DNA of 64,000 bases. It comes from Acidobacteriaceae bacterium (GTDB taxonomy: Bacteria > Acidobacteriota > Terriglobia > Terriglobales > Acidobacteriaceae). Both the position numbers and the translations under genes were made by a program. The DNA lies in the NCBI GenBank assembly GCA_030041435.1, contig JASHNW010000065.1, positions 50,127-114,126 of the forward strand, read 5' to 3'. Positions 7,645 to 17,699 of this stretch are shown piece by piece (within the stretch, counting starts at the first letter, position 1; the number at the start of each line of letters is the position of its first letter). A model generated the notes under the pieces. It was not told the DNA's origin and did not search any database. It saw only the letters and a program-made list of their open reading frames with translations.

Positions 7645-10026
7645 GTGAACGCATCATCCGATTGGGATTGGAATTGCAAGTCCGGCGAAAATACATCGTT
7701 GCCGGGCCAAGGCAGCCTCGCGGCATCAGGCCTACCCTGGCGGAGCTTCGACCGGCGCAATAACAGTGCCTCCCGACAGGCTGGGTTCATAACGGCCTGC
7801 CTTCTTTTTTGTGGCTTGCTCGTCTGCTCGCGCCCTGCTCCCGCTTTCGCGCAGAAGGAGGGCTCAGTCCTCTACCGCCAGGCCGGCGCTCCGACCGAAC
7901 AGCGCGTCGATGACCTGCTGAGCCGCATGACGCTGGAGGAGAAGGTCCGGCAACTCGACATGTATTCCGGAGCTACCGGCATCATGAGCGCCCATACCGA
8001 TTCCACCCACGCGGCTCCGGACGCCGTCTTTGTCTCCGAAAAAGCGCAGCAGCTTTGGGGTGCCCTGGGCGTCGGTTCGATCCACGATCTTAACCCCACC
8101 CCCGAGCAGTACAACGCGATCCAGAAGTGGGTGATCGCCCACAACCGCCTGGGAATTCCCGCATTATTCATCGAAGAAGGGCTGCACGGCTTCAATAACG
8201 GGACGGTGTTTCCGGCCCCGATTGGCCTGGCTGCAACCTGGGATGCGGAGATAGCGCGGGAGACTGGCGCAGCGATTGCTGCGGAGGCACGCTCGACGGG
8301 CGTGGATATGATCCTGGCTCCGGTGCTGGATCTGGCCCGCGATCCACGCTGGGGCAGAGTTGAAGAGGATTTCGGCGAGGACCCTTACCTGACCGGGCAG
8401 ATGGGTCTCGCATACGTACGAGGGGCGCAGGGAGAGAGCCTGGCCAGCGATCATACGGTGGTGGCCGAGCCCAAACATTTCGCGGGTCACGGTTCGCCGG
8501 AGGGCGGGACGAACACGTCGCCGGTCCATATGGGTGAGCGCGAATTGCGGACCATGATGCTGCCGCCCTTTGCCGAAGCGATTCGCGAGGGACACGCGAT
8601 GGGGGTGATGGCCGCCTACCATGAGATCGACGGAATTCCGATCACCGACGATCCGCTCCTGCTGAAGACGATTCTGCGGCAGGAGTGGGGCTTTCAGGGG
8701 TTTGTGCTCTCCGATCTGGGCGCGATCGAGCGGCTCTACTCGGCCCACCATGTGGCCGCCAATCCCCAGGATGCCGCGTGTATGGCGATTCGCGCCGGGG
8801 TGGATATGCAGTTTTACGACTTCGATCACGCGGTCTTTCAGAACGCGCTCATCGACTGCGTTCACGAACATACTCTGCCTCTCGCCGATGTGGACCGCGC
8901 GGTGCGCTCGGTGCTGCGGGTGAAGTTCGAGCTGGGGCTCTTCGATCATCCCTTTGTCGATCCGACCCTGCAAACGAGGGTATACCGCTCTCCCCGGCAC
9001 CTCGCGCTCTCGCTCGAGTCGGCTCGTGAGTCCATGACTCTGCTCAAGAATGAAGGGCATCTGCTGCCGCTCGCCAAGTCCACGAAGCGGATTGCGGTGA
9101 TTGGTCCAAATGCGGCCGTGGCGCGCTACGGGGACTATGAAGATGAGAAAAACGGAGAGCGCATCAGCATCCTCGAGGGCATCCGCGACCTTCTGCCCGG
9201 ATCGACTGTCACCTTCGATTCCGGCAGCAATATTCCGGCAGCGGTGGAGACGGTTGCCCAGGCCGATGTCGCGATCGTGGCGCTGGGCGAGCGGCAAGGA
9301 ATCTCGGGCGAGGGCTTCGACCGCTCCTGTCTCGATCTACCCGGCAATCAGGAACAGCTGCTGGAGGCCGTGGCGGGCACCGGGAAACCTGTGGTGCTGG
9401 TCCTGGAAAATGGGCGGCCACTGACGATCGACTGGGCGGAACAGCACGTTCCTGCGATTCTCGAGGCGTGGTATCCGGGCGAGTTTGGCGGAAAGGCTGT
9501 TGCGGAAACTCTGTTCGGCGACAACGACCCCGGCGGCAAACTGACGATCACCTTCCCGCGCAGTGTGGGACAAATCCCGAATTTCTACAATGCCGATCCG
9601 TCGCGAGTCTGGAAATATGTCGATAGCAGCGGCGAACCGCTCTTTCCTTTTGGATTCGGCCTGAGCTACACCTCCTTCCGCTACGATCGGCTGGCCGTTG
9701 AGACGCCGGCGCCGGGCAGCCACGGCGACATTCATGTCACCGTCGATGTGACGAATACCGGCGATCGGGCTGGGGATGAGGTAGCAGAGCTGTATGTGCG
9801 GGAGAACGTGAGCAGCGTGGAGACACCGGAGCGCGCTCTGAAGGGCTTTGCGCGCATCCATCTGCAGCCCGGAGAGACTCGCACTGTGACCTTTCTCGTT
9901 CCGCAGAGACAGCTTGCCGTGTGGAACGCGGAGAAGAAGTGGGTCGTTGAAGCGGGCCGCTATACAGTCTGGGCGGGCGGGTCTTCCCGAGCCAGCCTGA
10001 GCACCGAGTTCAATCTGCAGCCATGA
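7645..10026 (+). CDS. Glycoside hydrolase family 3 (beta-glucosidase/xylosidase type)
   Basis: This enzyme of about 793 aa hydrolyses terminal beta-linked glucose or xylose from oligosaccharides. The GH3 N-terminal TIM barrel carries DLLSRMTLEEKVRQLD, the substrate-binding region GRVEEDFGEDPYL and AEPKHFAGHG, and the nucleophile Asp in FVLSDLGAIERL (codon at 8713). The C-terminal alpha/beta sandwich (ESMTLLKNEGHLLPL) and a final fibronectin-III-like domain (AELYVRENVSSVETPERALK) follow. The hydrophobic export segment (FITACLLFCGLLVCSRPAPAFAQ) lies about 50 residues in, an unusually long leader. The start is taken at GTG 7645 because GGAAGGA (7629-7635) is nine bases upstream; an in-frame ATG at 7627 has no clear site. 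A palindromic repeat precedes it and the GH92 gene follows after 67 bases. Confidence 0.88.
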   Translation: MNASSDWDWNCKSGENTSLPGQGSLAASGLPWRSFDRRNNSASRQAGFITACLLFCGLLVCSRPAPAFAQKEGSVLYRQAGAPTEQRVDDLLSRMTLEEKVRQLDMYSGATGIMSAHTDSTHAAPDAVFVSEKAQQLWGALGVGSIHDLNPTPEQYNAIQKWVIAHNRLGIPALFIEEGLHGFNNGTVFPAPIGLAATWDAEIARETGAAIAAEARSTGVDMILAPVLDLARDPRWGRVEEDFGEDPYLTGQMGLAYVRGAQGESLASDHTVVAEPKHFAGHGSPEGGTNTSPVHMGERELRTMMLPPFAEAIREGHAMGVMAAYHEIDGIPITDDPLLLKTILRQEWGFQGFVLSDLGAIERLYSAHHVAANPQDAACMAIRAGVDMQFYDFDHAVFQNALIDCVHEHTLPLADVDRAVRSVLRVKFELGLFDHPFVDPTLQTRVYRSPRHLALSLESARESMTLLKNEGHLLPLAKSTKRIAVIGPNAAVARYGDYEDEKNGERISILEGIRDLLPGSTVTFDSGSNIPAAVETVAQADVAIVALGERQGISGEGFDRSCLDLPGNQEQLLEAVAGTGKPVVLVLENGRPLTIDWAEQHVPAILEAWYPGEFGGKAVAETLFGDNDPGGKLTITFPRSVGQIPNFYNADPSRVWKYVDSSGEPLFPFGFGLSYTSFRYDRLAVETPAPGSHGDIHVTVDVTNTGDRAGDEVAELYVRENVSSVETPERALKGFARIHLQPGETRTVTFLVPQRQLAVWNAEKKWVVEAGRYTVWAGGSSRASLSTEFNLQP

Positions 10027-10093
10027 TGGTGTGCGTTGAGACGGCCGCGATGGAAACTATCAACAGCTTGAGCAACGATGCATCAGGGGTGAG

Positions 10094-12394
10094 ATGAGGA
10101 TGAAGGGTGCAGGCGGCCTGGCTCTGGCGGGCGTTCTGGGAATTGGCGTGGCAGCGGCTGCGGCACAGACCGCGAAACAGCCCGTGGACTATGTGGATCC
10201 CAACATCGGAGGCATCGGCCAGCTGCTGACGGCGACGGTTCCGTACGTACAGTATCCGTACGGCATGGCGCGCGTGGCTCCGGTCACGACGCCGGGGATC
10301 ACGGATCGCTATCTTGCTGACAGGATCTACGGATTTCCCGCGGGGCCAGCGCTGCTGATGGCGTCCGATGGACCGGAAGAGACGAAGCCGGCGGATTATG
10401 CTTCCGACTTCGATCACGACTTCGAGAAGGCGACTCCGTATTATTACGAAGCCGATCTGCAGACATGGAAGATCAAGGCCGAGGCCACGGTAACCCGGGA
10501 AGCCGCGTATTACCGGTTCACTTATCCGGCCAGCCAGCACAGTCATCTGGTGCTGAGCCTGCACAACCATGCGGAGTTCAACGTCGCAGGACCGAATGCG
10601 GCGGAAGGCAGCGAGCAGGTGGGCGGGGATGTGGCGGAGCTGGCCGGTCCGCACAGCGAAACGCGTGAGTACTTCTACATGGAGTTTTCCTCTCCACAGA
10701 AGTCCTGGCAGACCTGGCAGAACGGTACGTTCGGCCACGAGGCGAAAATCAGCGGCGACGATATCGGATTTGTCACCGACACGGTGACGACCGAAGGAGA
10801 GACGATCGAGGTGCGGGTCGGCCTCTCCTACATCAGCACGGATCAGGCGCGGCGCAACCTCGAGCGAGAGATTCCGCAGGGGGGCTTCGATGCGGTGAAG
10901 GAACAGGCGCGCGCCGTCTGGAATCGCACCCTGGGCGCGGTTGCGACTACAGGCGGCACGGCACGGCAGCGCACCATCTTCTACACAGCGCTCTATCGTT
11001 CGCTGGGCCGCATGACCGATATCACCGAAGATGGGCGCTACTTCAGCGGCTATGACCATCAGGTGCACTCGTCCGAAGGCCACGATTTCTATGTCGATGA
11101 CGGCCTGTGGGACACCTTCCGCTCACTCCATCCGCTGCAGACGCTGCTCGATGCGCACCGGCAGGAGGATATGGCGCGTTCCTATATCCGCATGTATCAG
11201 CAAAGCGGATGGATGCCCTCCTTTCCGTCGGTTGCAGGCGAGCAGGCGGTGATGATCGGGCACCACGCGGCGGAGTTCATCCTCGATCTTTACGCAAAGG
11301 GCTACCGGGATTTCGATGTCGAGCAGGCGTATGAAGGCATCCGCAAGAATGCGACCGAGGCCACGCTGCTTCCGTGGAGCCGCGCGCCGCTGACGCCTCT
11401 GGACAAAATCTATTTTGAGAAGGGATTCTTCCCGGCGCTGGCGTACGGTGAGAAAGAAACCGTCCCTGAAGTGACGGGCGAGCGCCGCCAGGCGGTTTCC
11501 GTGACGATTGAAAACGGCTACGACGACTGGTGTGTGGCCCAGCTGGCGCGCGCGCTGGGCAGAACGCAGGATGCCGCGTACTTTAGCCGTCTGGCACGCA
11601 ATTATCAGAACGTCTTCAATCCGGCGATCGACTTTATGGCGCCGAAGAGCGCCGACGGCCAGTGGGTCGAGCCCTTCGATCCCAAATTAGGAGGAGGACA
11701 GGGCGGGCGCGACTATTTTACGGAAATGGATTCGTGGATTTACACCTTCGGCGTGCAGTATGACGTGGCGGGGCTGATCCATCTCTTCGGCAGCCGCGCT
11801 GCCTTCAATCAAAGGCTGGACCGGCTCTTTGTGGAGCAGTACGGGACTTCGAAGTACCGGTTCCTTAATCAGTTTCCTGACGCCACGGGTCTGGTTGGGC
11901 TGTATGCGCAGGGCAATGAGCCCAGCTTCCATATTCCCTATCTGTACGACTTCTCGGGGCAGCCGTGGAAGACGCAGCGGCGGGTGCGCCAGCTAATGGA
12001 AATCTGGTACGGCGACGGGCCTCTGGGCATTCCCGGCGATGACGACGGCGGCGAGACGTCTTCCTGGTACGTGCTCAGCGCGATGGGCTTTTATCCGGTC
12101 TGTCCGGGAAGTCCGGTTTACGAGATCGGCAGCCCTATTTTTGCGAAGACGACGATCCGCATGGGGAACGGCAAGGAGTTCACCATCGTCGCCGATCACG
12201 TTTCGGCGCAGAACAAGTACATACAATCGGCCCAGCTGAACGGGCGGCCGCTCGAGAAGCCGTGGTTTCGACACAGCGATATTGCCAACGGAGGAACGCT
12301 CACCCTGGAGATGGGCCCCGCGCCCAATCCGCAGTGGGGCAGCGCCGCCGACGATGCCCCGCCTTCTATGTCGACGGAGACGGCTGCGGAGTAA
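10094..12394 (+). CDS. Glycoside hydrolase family 92 (exo-acting alpha-mannosidase)
   Basis: This 766-aa secreted enzyme is predicted to remove alpha-linked mannose from mannans or N-glycan-like chains with a calcium-dependent inverting mechanism. The signal peptide is ALAGVLGIGVAAAAAQ. The family N-terminus is clear (VDYVDPNIGGIG, YPYGMARVAPVT). The catalytic barrel has DGLWDTFRSLHPL, the general-acid region EMDSWIYTFGVQYD and the general-base/metal region GIPGDDDGGETSSWYVL, followed by AMGFYPVCPGSPVYEIG. AGGGG lies four bases before ATG 10094; a second in-frame ATG at 10100 is possible. It is the last intact enzyme of the first glycan cluster and is followed by a truncated secreted-protein gene. 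Confidence 0.9.
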   Translation: MRMKGAGGLALAGVLGIGVAAAAAQTAKQPVDYVDPNIGGIGQLLTATVPYVQYPYGMARVAPVTTPGITDRYLADRIYGFPAGPALLMASDGPEETKPADYASDFDHDFEKATPYYYEADLQTWKIKAEATVTREAAYYRFTYPASQHSHLVLSLHNHAEFNVAGPNAAEGSEQVGGDVAELAGPHSETREYFYMEFSSPQKSWQTWQNGTFGHEAKISGDDIGFVTDTVTTEGETIEVRVGLSYISTDQARRNLEREIPQGGFDAVKEQARAVWNRTLGAVATTGGTARQRTIFYTALYRSLGRMTDITEDGRYFSGYDHQVHSSEGHDFYVDDGLWDTFRSLHPLQTLLDAHRQEDMARSYIRMYQQSGWMPSFPSVAGEQAVMIGHHAAEFILDLYAKGYRDFDVEQAYEGIRKNATEATLLPWSRAPLTPLDKIYFEKGFFPALAYGEKETVPEVTGERRQAVSVTIENGYDDWCVAQLARALGRTQDAAYFSRLARNYQNVFNPAIDFMAPKSADGQWVEPFDPKLGGGQGGRDYFTEMDSWIYTFGVQYDVAGLIHLFGSRAAFNQRLDRLFVEQYGTSKYRFLNQFPDATGLVGLYAQGNEPSFHIPYLYDFSGQPWKTQRRVRQLMEIWYGDGPLGIPGDDDGGETSSWYVLSAMGFYPVCPGSPVYEIGSPIFAKTTIRMGNGKEFTIVADHVSAQNKYIQSAQLNGRPLEKPWFRHSDIANGGTLTLEMGPAPNPQWGSAADDAPPSMSTETAAE

Positions 12395-12509
12395 GGACGG
12401 CGAGGGACGCGCACTTTCGGCGAGCGGCGCTCGCGGAACTCACGAGTGCGCGCCGCGGGGGCTGCGGGGTGATGACGGAAACGCGTACGAGGATCGATTC
12501 GGAGCAAAC

Positions 12510-12770
12510 ATGACAGGAACGTCTCTTCGCTTGTCGGCAGGGTTGCTGGCCGGACTCTGGGTCGTCCACGCACTGGCCGCTCCACCTCCTTCGGCTTCTT
12601 CGACGGCCTGGCACGATGGGCGCTTCCACATCGACGTGCCCGGCGTTCTTCATCGCTCGGACATTTTTCCCAGCGGCATGGCTTCGCTGGTTTGTCCGCC
12701 CATGAGAAGACCGGCCGGTGAATCGAACATTCAGGTCAGAGACTCGTCCATGCGAAATGGCATGCGGTGA
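12510..12770 (+). pseudogene. Truncated 5' end of a secreted glycosidase-like gene
   Basis: An ORF of 86 codons starts with a good signal peptide (SLRLSAGLLAGLWVVHALAA) and continues WHDGRFHIDVPGVLHRSDI. That resembles the mature N-terminus of large acidobacterial secreted proteins with a DUF5703-type domain. After about residue 55 the sequence loses that character, and its last 13 codons overlap the end of the convergent hydroxylase gene. The simplest reading is that a deletion or rearrangement joined the 5' end of a glycosidase gene to unrelated DNA at about 12665-12730. The family is recalled from memory, not searched, so it is tentative. The truncated product could still be exported as a short peptide. 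Confidence 0.4.
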
Positions 12771-14902
12771 AGGCGTTTGCCGGTTGCGGCAAAGATGGCA
12801 TTGGCGACAGCGGGGGCGGTGAGACCTACGGCGGCTTCACCAAGACCGTGTGGATCGGCATGGCTTTCGATGAACCAGGTTTCGAACTTCGGCGCATCGG
12901 AGAAGCGCAGAACGTCGTAGCCATCGAAGTTCTGCTGCTCGACGGCCCCGTTCCTGACCGTGATCTCTTCCTTCAGAATCGCGCTCAGAGTGAAGACGGC
13001 TCCGCCCTCTAACTGTGCTCGCGCCCCGTTTGGATTGATCACCTGTCCGCAGTCGACCACGGTGACGAGGCGGTCAACGCGAATGGCGCCGCGCTCGACG
13101 GTGACTTCAGCGACCTGAGCGAGATACGCATACACATTGGTGCACGCGATGCCGCGACCGCGGCCCGGAGGGAGCGGTTTGCCCCAATCGCCCTTCTTTG
13201 CAGCCAGGTCGAGGACCGCGACGAGGCGTTGCGGCTCAAAAGGGCGCTGATCAGAGGTCGCCTTTCCTTTCGGGATCGGGGGAAGCTCAAGGAGGCGCCG
13301 GCGGAACTGGTATGGATCCTGCTTTGCGGCGCGGGCCAGTTCGTCGATGAACGACTCGACCGCGAAGACGTTGAACGAACTCTCAACGGAACGCCACCAC
13401 GCCCGCGGTACAGCGCTCTCGGCCAGGGAAAACGAAGTGCGGATATTCGCGATGGGATAGGCGAGATCGCCGGGAAGTTCATCGCCGCTCGGTTTCCATT
13501 TGCCGGGCTCACTCCAGAACGCGCCGATCGCGGTGTCGACAAGATAGTCGGACCAGGCGACGATTCGTCCTTTGTCATCGACCGCACCACGCATGCGGCG
13601 CATGCCGGTCGGCCGGTAGAAGTCGTGGGTCATATCGTCTTCGCGTGTCCAGACAAGCTGCACCGGTCCGGAAACGTGGCGGGCGATTTGCGCAGCTTCG
13701 GTTTGGAAGTCGTACTGGAAGCGCCGTCCGAACCCTCCCCCCATGAAGGTCGTATAAACCGTGATGGCGGACTCGGGCAGCCGCAGCTCCGTGGCTATGA
13801 CGGTGCGGCTGCGGTTGGCACACTGCGAGGGGCACCATACTTCACAAGTTTCGCCCCGCAGGTGCATGGTGATGTTCATCGGTTCCATGCAGGCATGCGA
13901 CAGGAAGGGAAATTCGTAGACCGTCTCGATGCGCGTTGGCGCAGGGATTGTATCCGGGTCGGGTCCGTGCAGTTCGGAGGTCCAGGCCGGCGTGCCGGCC
14001 AGCGAGTGCTGCATTTGCCGGCGCAGCGATTGAGTTGATTCGTTCGCGTTGGGGCCCAGGTTCCACGTGATGTTGAGCGCGTTGCGGCCCTGGATGGCAG
14101 CCCATGTGGAACTGGCGACGACGGCGATGCCTCCGGCGGTGAAGACGCGGTATGCCCGAGCGGGGATCTCGAAGACCTGGAGAACGCCGGGGGTGGCGAG
14201 GGCTTTGGAGGCATCAAAGCTCGTTGGCGTTCCGCCAAATGCAGGACAGCGAGCAATGACGGCATAGACCATGCCGCGCAGCCGGACATCGAGGCCAAAC
14301 CGTGCAGTACCCGTGCATTTGTCGGGAATATCGAGGTGTTGCGTGTCGCGGCCGATGAGCCGGTATTGCCGAGGATCCTTGAAGTGCAGCTGGGCGGGAT
14401 CGGGCAGCGGCAGGCGGCGGGCAGCTTCGACGAGTTCGCCGTATGTGGACTTCCTCCCCGAGACGGAGTGGAGAACCTGGCCTTCTGTGGTGACGCACTC
14501 TGCTTCGGGGACGCTCCATGCGCTGGCGGCCGCGGCAATCATGAGCGCCCGCACAGTGGCGCCGGCACGACGCAGCGGGACGAAGTTATTCACCACGCTG
14601 CCGCTGCCGCCGGTGTCACGCGAAAAATCGGACTGAACGACTTTGACTCGGGTCCAGTCGAGGTCGGCCTCTTCGGCTAGAATCATGGGGAGGGCTGTGT
14701 AGACTCCCTGACCCATTTCGGATTGGGCTAGGACGAGCTGATAGCTGTTGTCCGGACGGATCCAAACCCAGGCATCGAAGGGGTTTTCCGGCGATGGGGC
14801 GCCGATTTCCCCGTGGTGCGGCGGCCGCAGGGTAAATCCAAGCACGAGCGCGCCACCGGCGGCGGCCGAGGAGCTGAGAAAAGCGCGACGGCTGATCTTC
14901 AC
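12731..14902 (-). CDS. Molybdopterin-binding large subunit of an isoquinoline-1-oxidoreductase-type hydroxylase (IorB-like)
   Basis: This 723-aa protein is the molybdenum-cofactor subunit of a two-subunit xanthine-dehydrogenase-family enzyme that hydroxylates aldehydes or N-heterocycles. A Tat signal begins the protein ([19 protein letters not shown]). Two molybdopterin-binding regions carry [16 protein letters not shown] and [15 protein letters not shown], and the catalytic glutamate is in [18 protein letters not shown] near the C terminus. It starts with GTG at 14902, whose bases overlap the TGA of the upstream iron-sulfur subunit (GTGA), so the two are translationally coupled. The pattern of one small 2Fe-2S subunit, no FAD subunit and a Tat leader on the large subunit fits periplasmic IorAB-like enzymes that pass electrons to the respiratory chain. 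The substrate is unknown. Confidence 0.87.
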   Translation of the reverse strand: MKISRRAFLSSSAAAGGALVLGFTLRPPHHGEIGAPSPENPFDAWVWIRPDNSYQLVLAQSEMGQGVYTALPMILAEEADLDWTRVKVVQSDFSRDTGGSGSVVNNFVPLRRAGATVRALMIAAAASAWSVPEAECVTTEGQVLHSVSGRKSTYGELVEAARRLPLPDPAQLHFKDPRQYRLIGRDTQHLDIPDKCTGTARFGLDVRLRGMVYAVIARCPAFGGTPTSFDASKALATPGVLQVFEIPARAYRVFTAGGIAVVASSTWAAIQGRNALNITWNLGPNANESTQSLRRQMQHSLAGTPAWTSELHGPDPDTIPAPTRIETVYEFPFLSHACMEPMNITMHLRGETCEVWCPSQCANRSRTVIATELRLPESAITVYTTFMGGGFGRRFQYDFQTEAAQIARHVSGPVQLVWTREDDMTHDFYRPTGMRRMRGAVDDKGRIVAWSDYLVDTAIGAFWSEPGKWKPSGDELPGDLAYPIANIRTSFSLAESAVPRAWWRSVESSFNVFAVESFIDELARAAKQDPYQFRRRLLELPPIPKGKATSDQRPFEPQRLVAVLDLAAKKGDWGKPLPPGRGRGIACTNVYAYLAQVAEVTVERGAIRVDRLVTVVDCGQVINPNGARAQLEGGAVFTLSAILKEEITVRNGAVEQQNFDGYDVLRFSDAPKFETWFIESHADPHGLGEAAVGLTAPAVANAIFAATGKRLHRMPFRMDESLT

Positions 14903-15363
14903 GGGTGCATCTCCTGCGCCGCGCGGTGGATGGCCTTGCGGATGCGGAAGTAGGTTCCGCAACGGCAGATGTTGCCCACCATGGCGTTGTCGATCTGGGT
15001 GTTGGTGGGAGCCGGATTGGTCGCGAGCAGAGCGGCCGCCGTCATGATCTGGCCGGACTGGCAGTATCCGCACTGGGGAACCTGCTCGGCGATCCACGCC
15101 TTCTGGACGGAATGAAGGCCGTCGGGGCCGAGGCCTTCGATAGTTACAATGCGATGCCCCACCGCGCTTTGCGCGGTGGTCTGACAGGAGCGGACGGCTT
15201 CTCCATCGAGATGAACGGTACAGGCGCCGCACAGGCCCAGGCCACAGCCGTATTTGGTTCCGGTCATCTGCAACAGGTCGCGCAGCACCCAGAGCAGGGG
15301 CATGGCCGGCTCGGCGTTCACCGTGCGAAGATGACCGTTGATTTCGAGGGTGAATGGGGACAT
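14899..15363 (-). CDS. 2Fe-2S small subunit of the IorAB-type hydroxylase (IorA-like)
   Basis: This 154-aa electron-transfer subunit has two iron-sulfur domains. The N-terminal plant-ferredoxin-type cluster has [20 protein letters not shown] plus a later cysteine (RSCQT). The C-terminal all-helical cluster has [17 protein letters not shown] and [17 protein letters not shown]. The ATG at 15363 is chosen because GGAGG lies seven bases upstream and it gives the usual family length; longer in-frame starts add an unlikely basic leader. It overlaps the large-subunit gene by four bases. The upstream intergenic region contains a 21-bp-spaced direct repeat that may be the target of the divergently encoded LytTR regulator. 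Confidence 0.9.
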   Translation of the reverse strand: MSPFTLEINGHLRTVNAEPAMPLLWVLRDLLQMTGTKYGCGLGLCGACTVHLDGEAVRSCQTTAQSAVGHRIVTIEGLGPDGLHSVQKAWIAEQVPQCGYCQSGQIMTAAALLATNPAPTNTQIDNAMVGNICRCGTYFRIRKAIHRAAQEMHP

Positions 15364-15415
15364 GAGACGACCTCCGGGGCTATCGTGGCCTCGCGCGAGA
15401 GCGGAGGGAAGTGTC

Positions 15416-15449
15416 GTGCAGGGAAAGCCTGCCATGGTGCAGGGAAAGC
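15416..15449. promoter_or_regulatory. Two 13-bp direct repeats with a 21-bp period (candidate LytTR operator)
   Basis: GTGCAGGGAAAGC occurs exactly twice, at 15416-15428 and 15437-15449. The period is 21 bp, two turns of the helix. Tandem half-sites on one DNA face with this spacing are how LytTR-family regulators bind DNA. The pair lies 53-86 bases upstream of the 2Fe-2S subunit gene, in the 303-base divergent region that ends at the LytS-like kinase gene. The repeat is seen directly; the link to the regulator is inference. Confidence 0.55.
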
Positions 15450-15666
15450 GAAGCCGGAGGGGCGAATCCAATGCTGGCCGAATGAAGGCGATTGCCGGGG
15501 ATCTTTCGCCGTGAGAAGATTCGGCTTCGCTGCAAAAACCGTGGAGGCGGCGGAGTTTTGGGGCGAGTCGTGCCGTTCTTGCGCCATCCTGAAAGCCCGG
15601 CCCCGATGGCTGTAGAATCTCAGTACTTCGGGTCCGGAATCGCGAACTGCAATCGTGAGGTAGACA

Positions 15667-16797
15667 ATGAGTTTGCTGCCTGCGGTGCCCGCGCGCCCCC
15701 TTTTTCCCACCGCCATCGCCAACGGGCCACGCCGTCTCTCAGCTCCGTCGATCCAATGGCGAGGAGCGCTGCTGATTGGAACGGCTTCTCTGATTCTGGC
15801 TCTTGCCACGGCGACGGAGTGCCGGTCGATCACGCACCTGCCTTCCCTGCTCTACGGCCTGGTTCTTTGGGGCTGGTGGGGTGTGATTGCCAGCGCGTTC
15901 TGGCTGACCGGACTCAAGGGTGCATCGGTTGCGCATCGCTCTTTGCCGCGCATGGCGGTGCAGGTCCTGATCGCCTGTGCCGCGGGAGTTGTTCATCTCA
16001 TGTTGCTGGGCAGCTTCAGCCTGTTCATCCCCGAGTGGGAGACGCATGCCCCGCCCATCAGGGTTCTGACCGGGATGCTCAATCTGAACCGATTCGGTCT
16101 CGAGATCCTGATTTACGGATTCACGTTCGGGCTTATCGGAGTGATTCAGGCGCGCATGCGTGCTCAGGGCGATGCACTTCGATCGCTGGAGTTACAGCGC
16201 CAGCTGTCGGCCGCGCAGCTCAAGGCCCTGCAGATGCAGATTGAGCCGCACTTTCTGTTCAATACGCTGAACGCCATCACGACTCTGGTAGAGCTCGGGC
16301 GGCGGTCCCATGCCGCAGAGATGCTCGGACATCTGAACGTCATCCTCAAGCGGACGCTTGAACGTTCCACCCCCGAGAAGGTTTCTCTGGCACAGGAGCT
16401 GGAGATCGTCGAGAACTACCTGGCGATCGAGCAGGTGCGGTTCGCTGATCGACTCAGCGTTGACATCAAGGTCGATCCGGGCGCGCTGCACAGCCTGATC
16501 CCGTGCTTCCTCCTGCAGCCGATCGTCGAGAATGCGATCCGCCATGGCATCGCGAACAGCGAGAGCGGGGGCACGGTCCGGGCATCGGCCAGGCGGGAGG
16601 GCGACCGCCTCCGCATCACGGTCCGCGACAGCGGCTCGGGCGGGAGCAGCGACCCATCCGGCAACGGAATCGGCCTGAAGAACACACGCGAACGGCTGGC
16701 ATGGTTTTATCCGGAACGGCATCTCTTGCAGGCCGGTCCACTGCGATCCGGAGGCTTCGAGGTCGTCATCGACATTCCCCACGAGACTGCAGGATGA
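15667..16797 (+). CDS. LytS/YehU-type membrane sensor histidine kinase
   Basis: This 376-aa membrane kinase should autophosphorylate and pass phosphate to the response regulator encoded next to it. Four membrane segments lie at about residues 34-53, 58-82, 96-122 and 140-162, without a separate periplasmic sensor domain. The His_kinase domain has the phospho-acceptor histidine in [14 protein letters not shown] (His195), followed by an ATPase domain with the N-box [11 protein letters not shown] and a glycine-rich G-box [16 protein letters not shown] 15667 follows GTGAGG by six bases. The stop overlaps the response-regulator start (ATGA), so the pair is one operon. The signal is not evident from the sequence. 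Confidence 0.88.
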   Translation: MSLLPAVPARPLFPTAIANGPRRLSAPSIQWRGALLIGTASLILALATATECRSITHLPSLLYGLVLWGWWGVIASAFWLTGLKGASVAHRSLPRMAVQVLIACAAGVVHLMLLGSFSLFIPEWETHAPPIRVLTGMLNLNRFGLEILIYGFTFGLIGVIQARMRAQGDALRSLELQRQLSAAQLKALQMQIEPHFLFNTLNAITTLVELGRRSHAAEMLGHLNVILKRTLERSTPEKVSLAQELEIVENYLAIEQVRFADRLSVDIKVDPGALHSLIPCFLLQPIVENAIRHGIANSESGGTVRASARREGDRLRITVRDSGSGGSSDPSGNGIGLKNTRERLAWFYPERHLLQAGPLRSGGFEVVIDIPHETAG

Positions 16798-17570
16798 AAC
16801 TGAAGGCGCTCATCGCAGACGATGAACCACTGGCGCGTGAGCGCCTGAGCTTCCTATTGTCCGGCGATGACGATATCGAGATCGTGGGCGAGTGCCGGAA
16901 CGGGCGCGAGGTGATCGCGGCTCTGCGGGAGAAGCTTCCGGACGTGCTTTTTCTGGATATCCGGATGCCCGCGCGTGGCGGCTTCGACGTGATCGAGCAG
17001 ATCGGCGCAGCCAGGATGCCGGTGACGGTGTTCGTTACGGCACACAACCATTATGCGCTGCAAGCCTTCGAGGTCCAGGCGCTCGATTATCTGACGAAGC
17101 CGATCGAGCCCGAGCGGCTACAGCAGACGCTCGCGCGCGTGAAGGAGCGCGTCGCCTCGAAGTCTGCTCTGCTGGCGCAGGAACAGCTCCGAATTGTGCT
17201 CGACAACCTCCGATCCGCGTCGGCGCCGGAGAACAGGCCGTATCGCAAACGCTTGCTCGTTCGTAACGGAACCAGGGACGTGCTGGTTTCACTCGATGAA
17301 GTGGAGTGGATCGAAGCGGCGGATTATTACTCGTGCCTGCACGTCGGGGCCAGGAATTACCTGCTGCGCGAACCGATCAGGCAACTGGCGGAGACCCTCG
17401 ATCCCTGCCGATTCGTCCGGGTGCACCGCTCGGCGATCGTCAATATTGGACGGGTTCGAGAGATCATTCGCGAGGGACGGAGCGAGGGGGCCGTTGTGCT
17501 GCACAGCGGACAGCGGCTGAAGATGAGCAGGGCCGGCTGGCAGGCGCTGTTGGCAGCCACACGAAGCTAA
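16794..17570 (+). CDS. LytTR-family response regulator
   Basis: This 258-aa transcription factor has a receiver domain with acidic pocket ADDE (residues 8-11), phosphorylation site Asp55 (LFLDIRMPA) and conserved Lys in YLTKP. A linker leads to a C-terminal LytTR DNA-binding domain (LVRNGTRDVLVSLDEVEWIEA, split here for length, then FVRVHRSAIVNIGRVREI). It is translationally coupled to the upstream LytS-like kinase through a 4-base overlap. A repeat with LytTR-like 21-bp periodicity lies just beyond the kinase gene, in front of the hydroxylase operon, which makes that operon a candidate target. Confidence 0.9.
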   Translation: MKLKALIADDEPLARERLSFLLSGDDDIEIVGECRNGREVIAALREKLPDVLFLDIRMPARGGFDVIEQIGAARMPVTVFVTAHNHYALQAFEVQALDYLTKPIEPERLQQTLARVKERVASKSALLAQEQLRIVLDNLRSASAPENRPYRKRLLVRNGTRDVLVSLDEVEWIEAADYYSCLHVGARNYLLREPIRQLAETLDPCRFVRVHRSAIVNIGRVREIIREGRSEGAVVLHSGQRLKMSRAGWQALLAATRS

Positions 17571-17699
17571 AGCAGGAGTACGGCTCTGCGCCAGGAGCTC
17601 CCAGCGATGTTGCGTTGCAGAAGATCCAAGCGAGATACCCGTCTTTCAGGACTGATTCTGAGAATCGCTGATGACCTGTCGTGAATGAGTGGGTTCGTC

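Noticed and set aside
12409..12451. Nested inverted repeats (GCGCACT with AGTGCGC, and an inner GCGAGCG/CGCTCGC) just after the GH92 gene
   Set aside because: It could be a terminator, but there is no T-run after it and such GC palindromes are common here.
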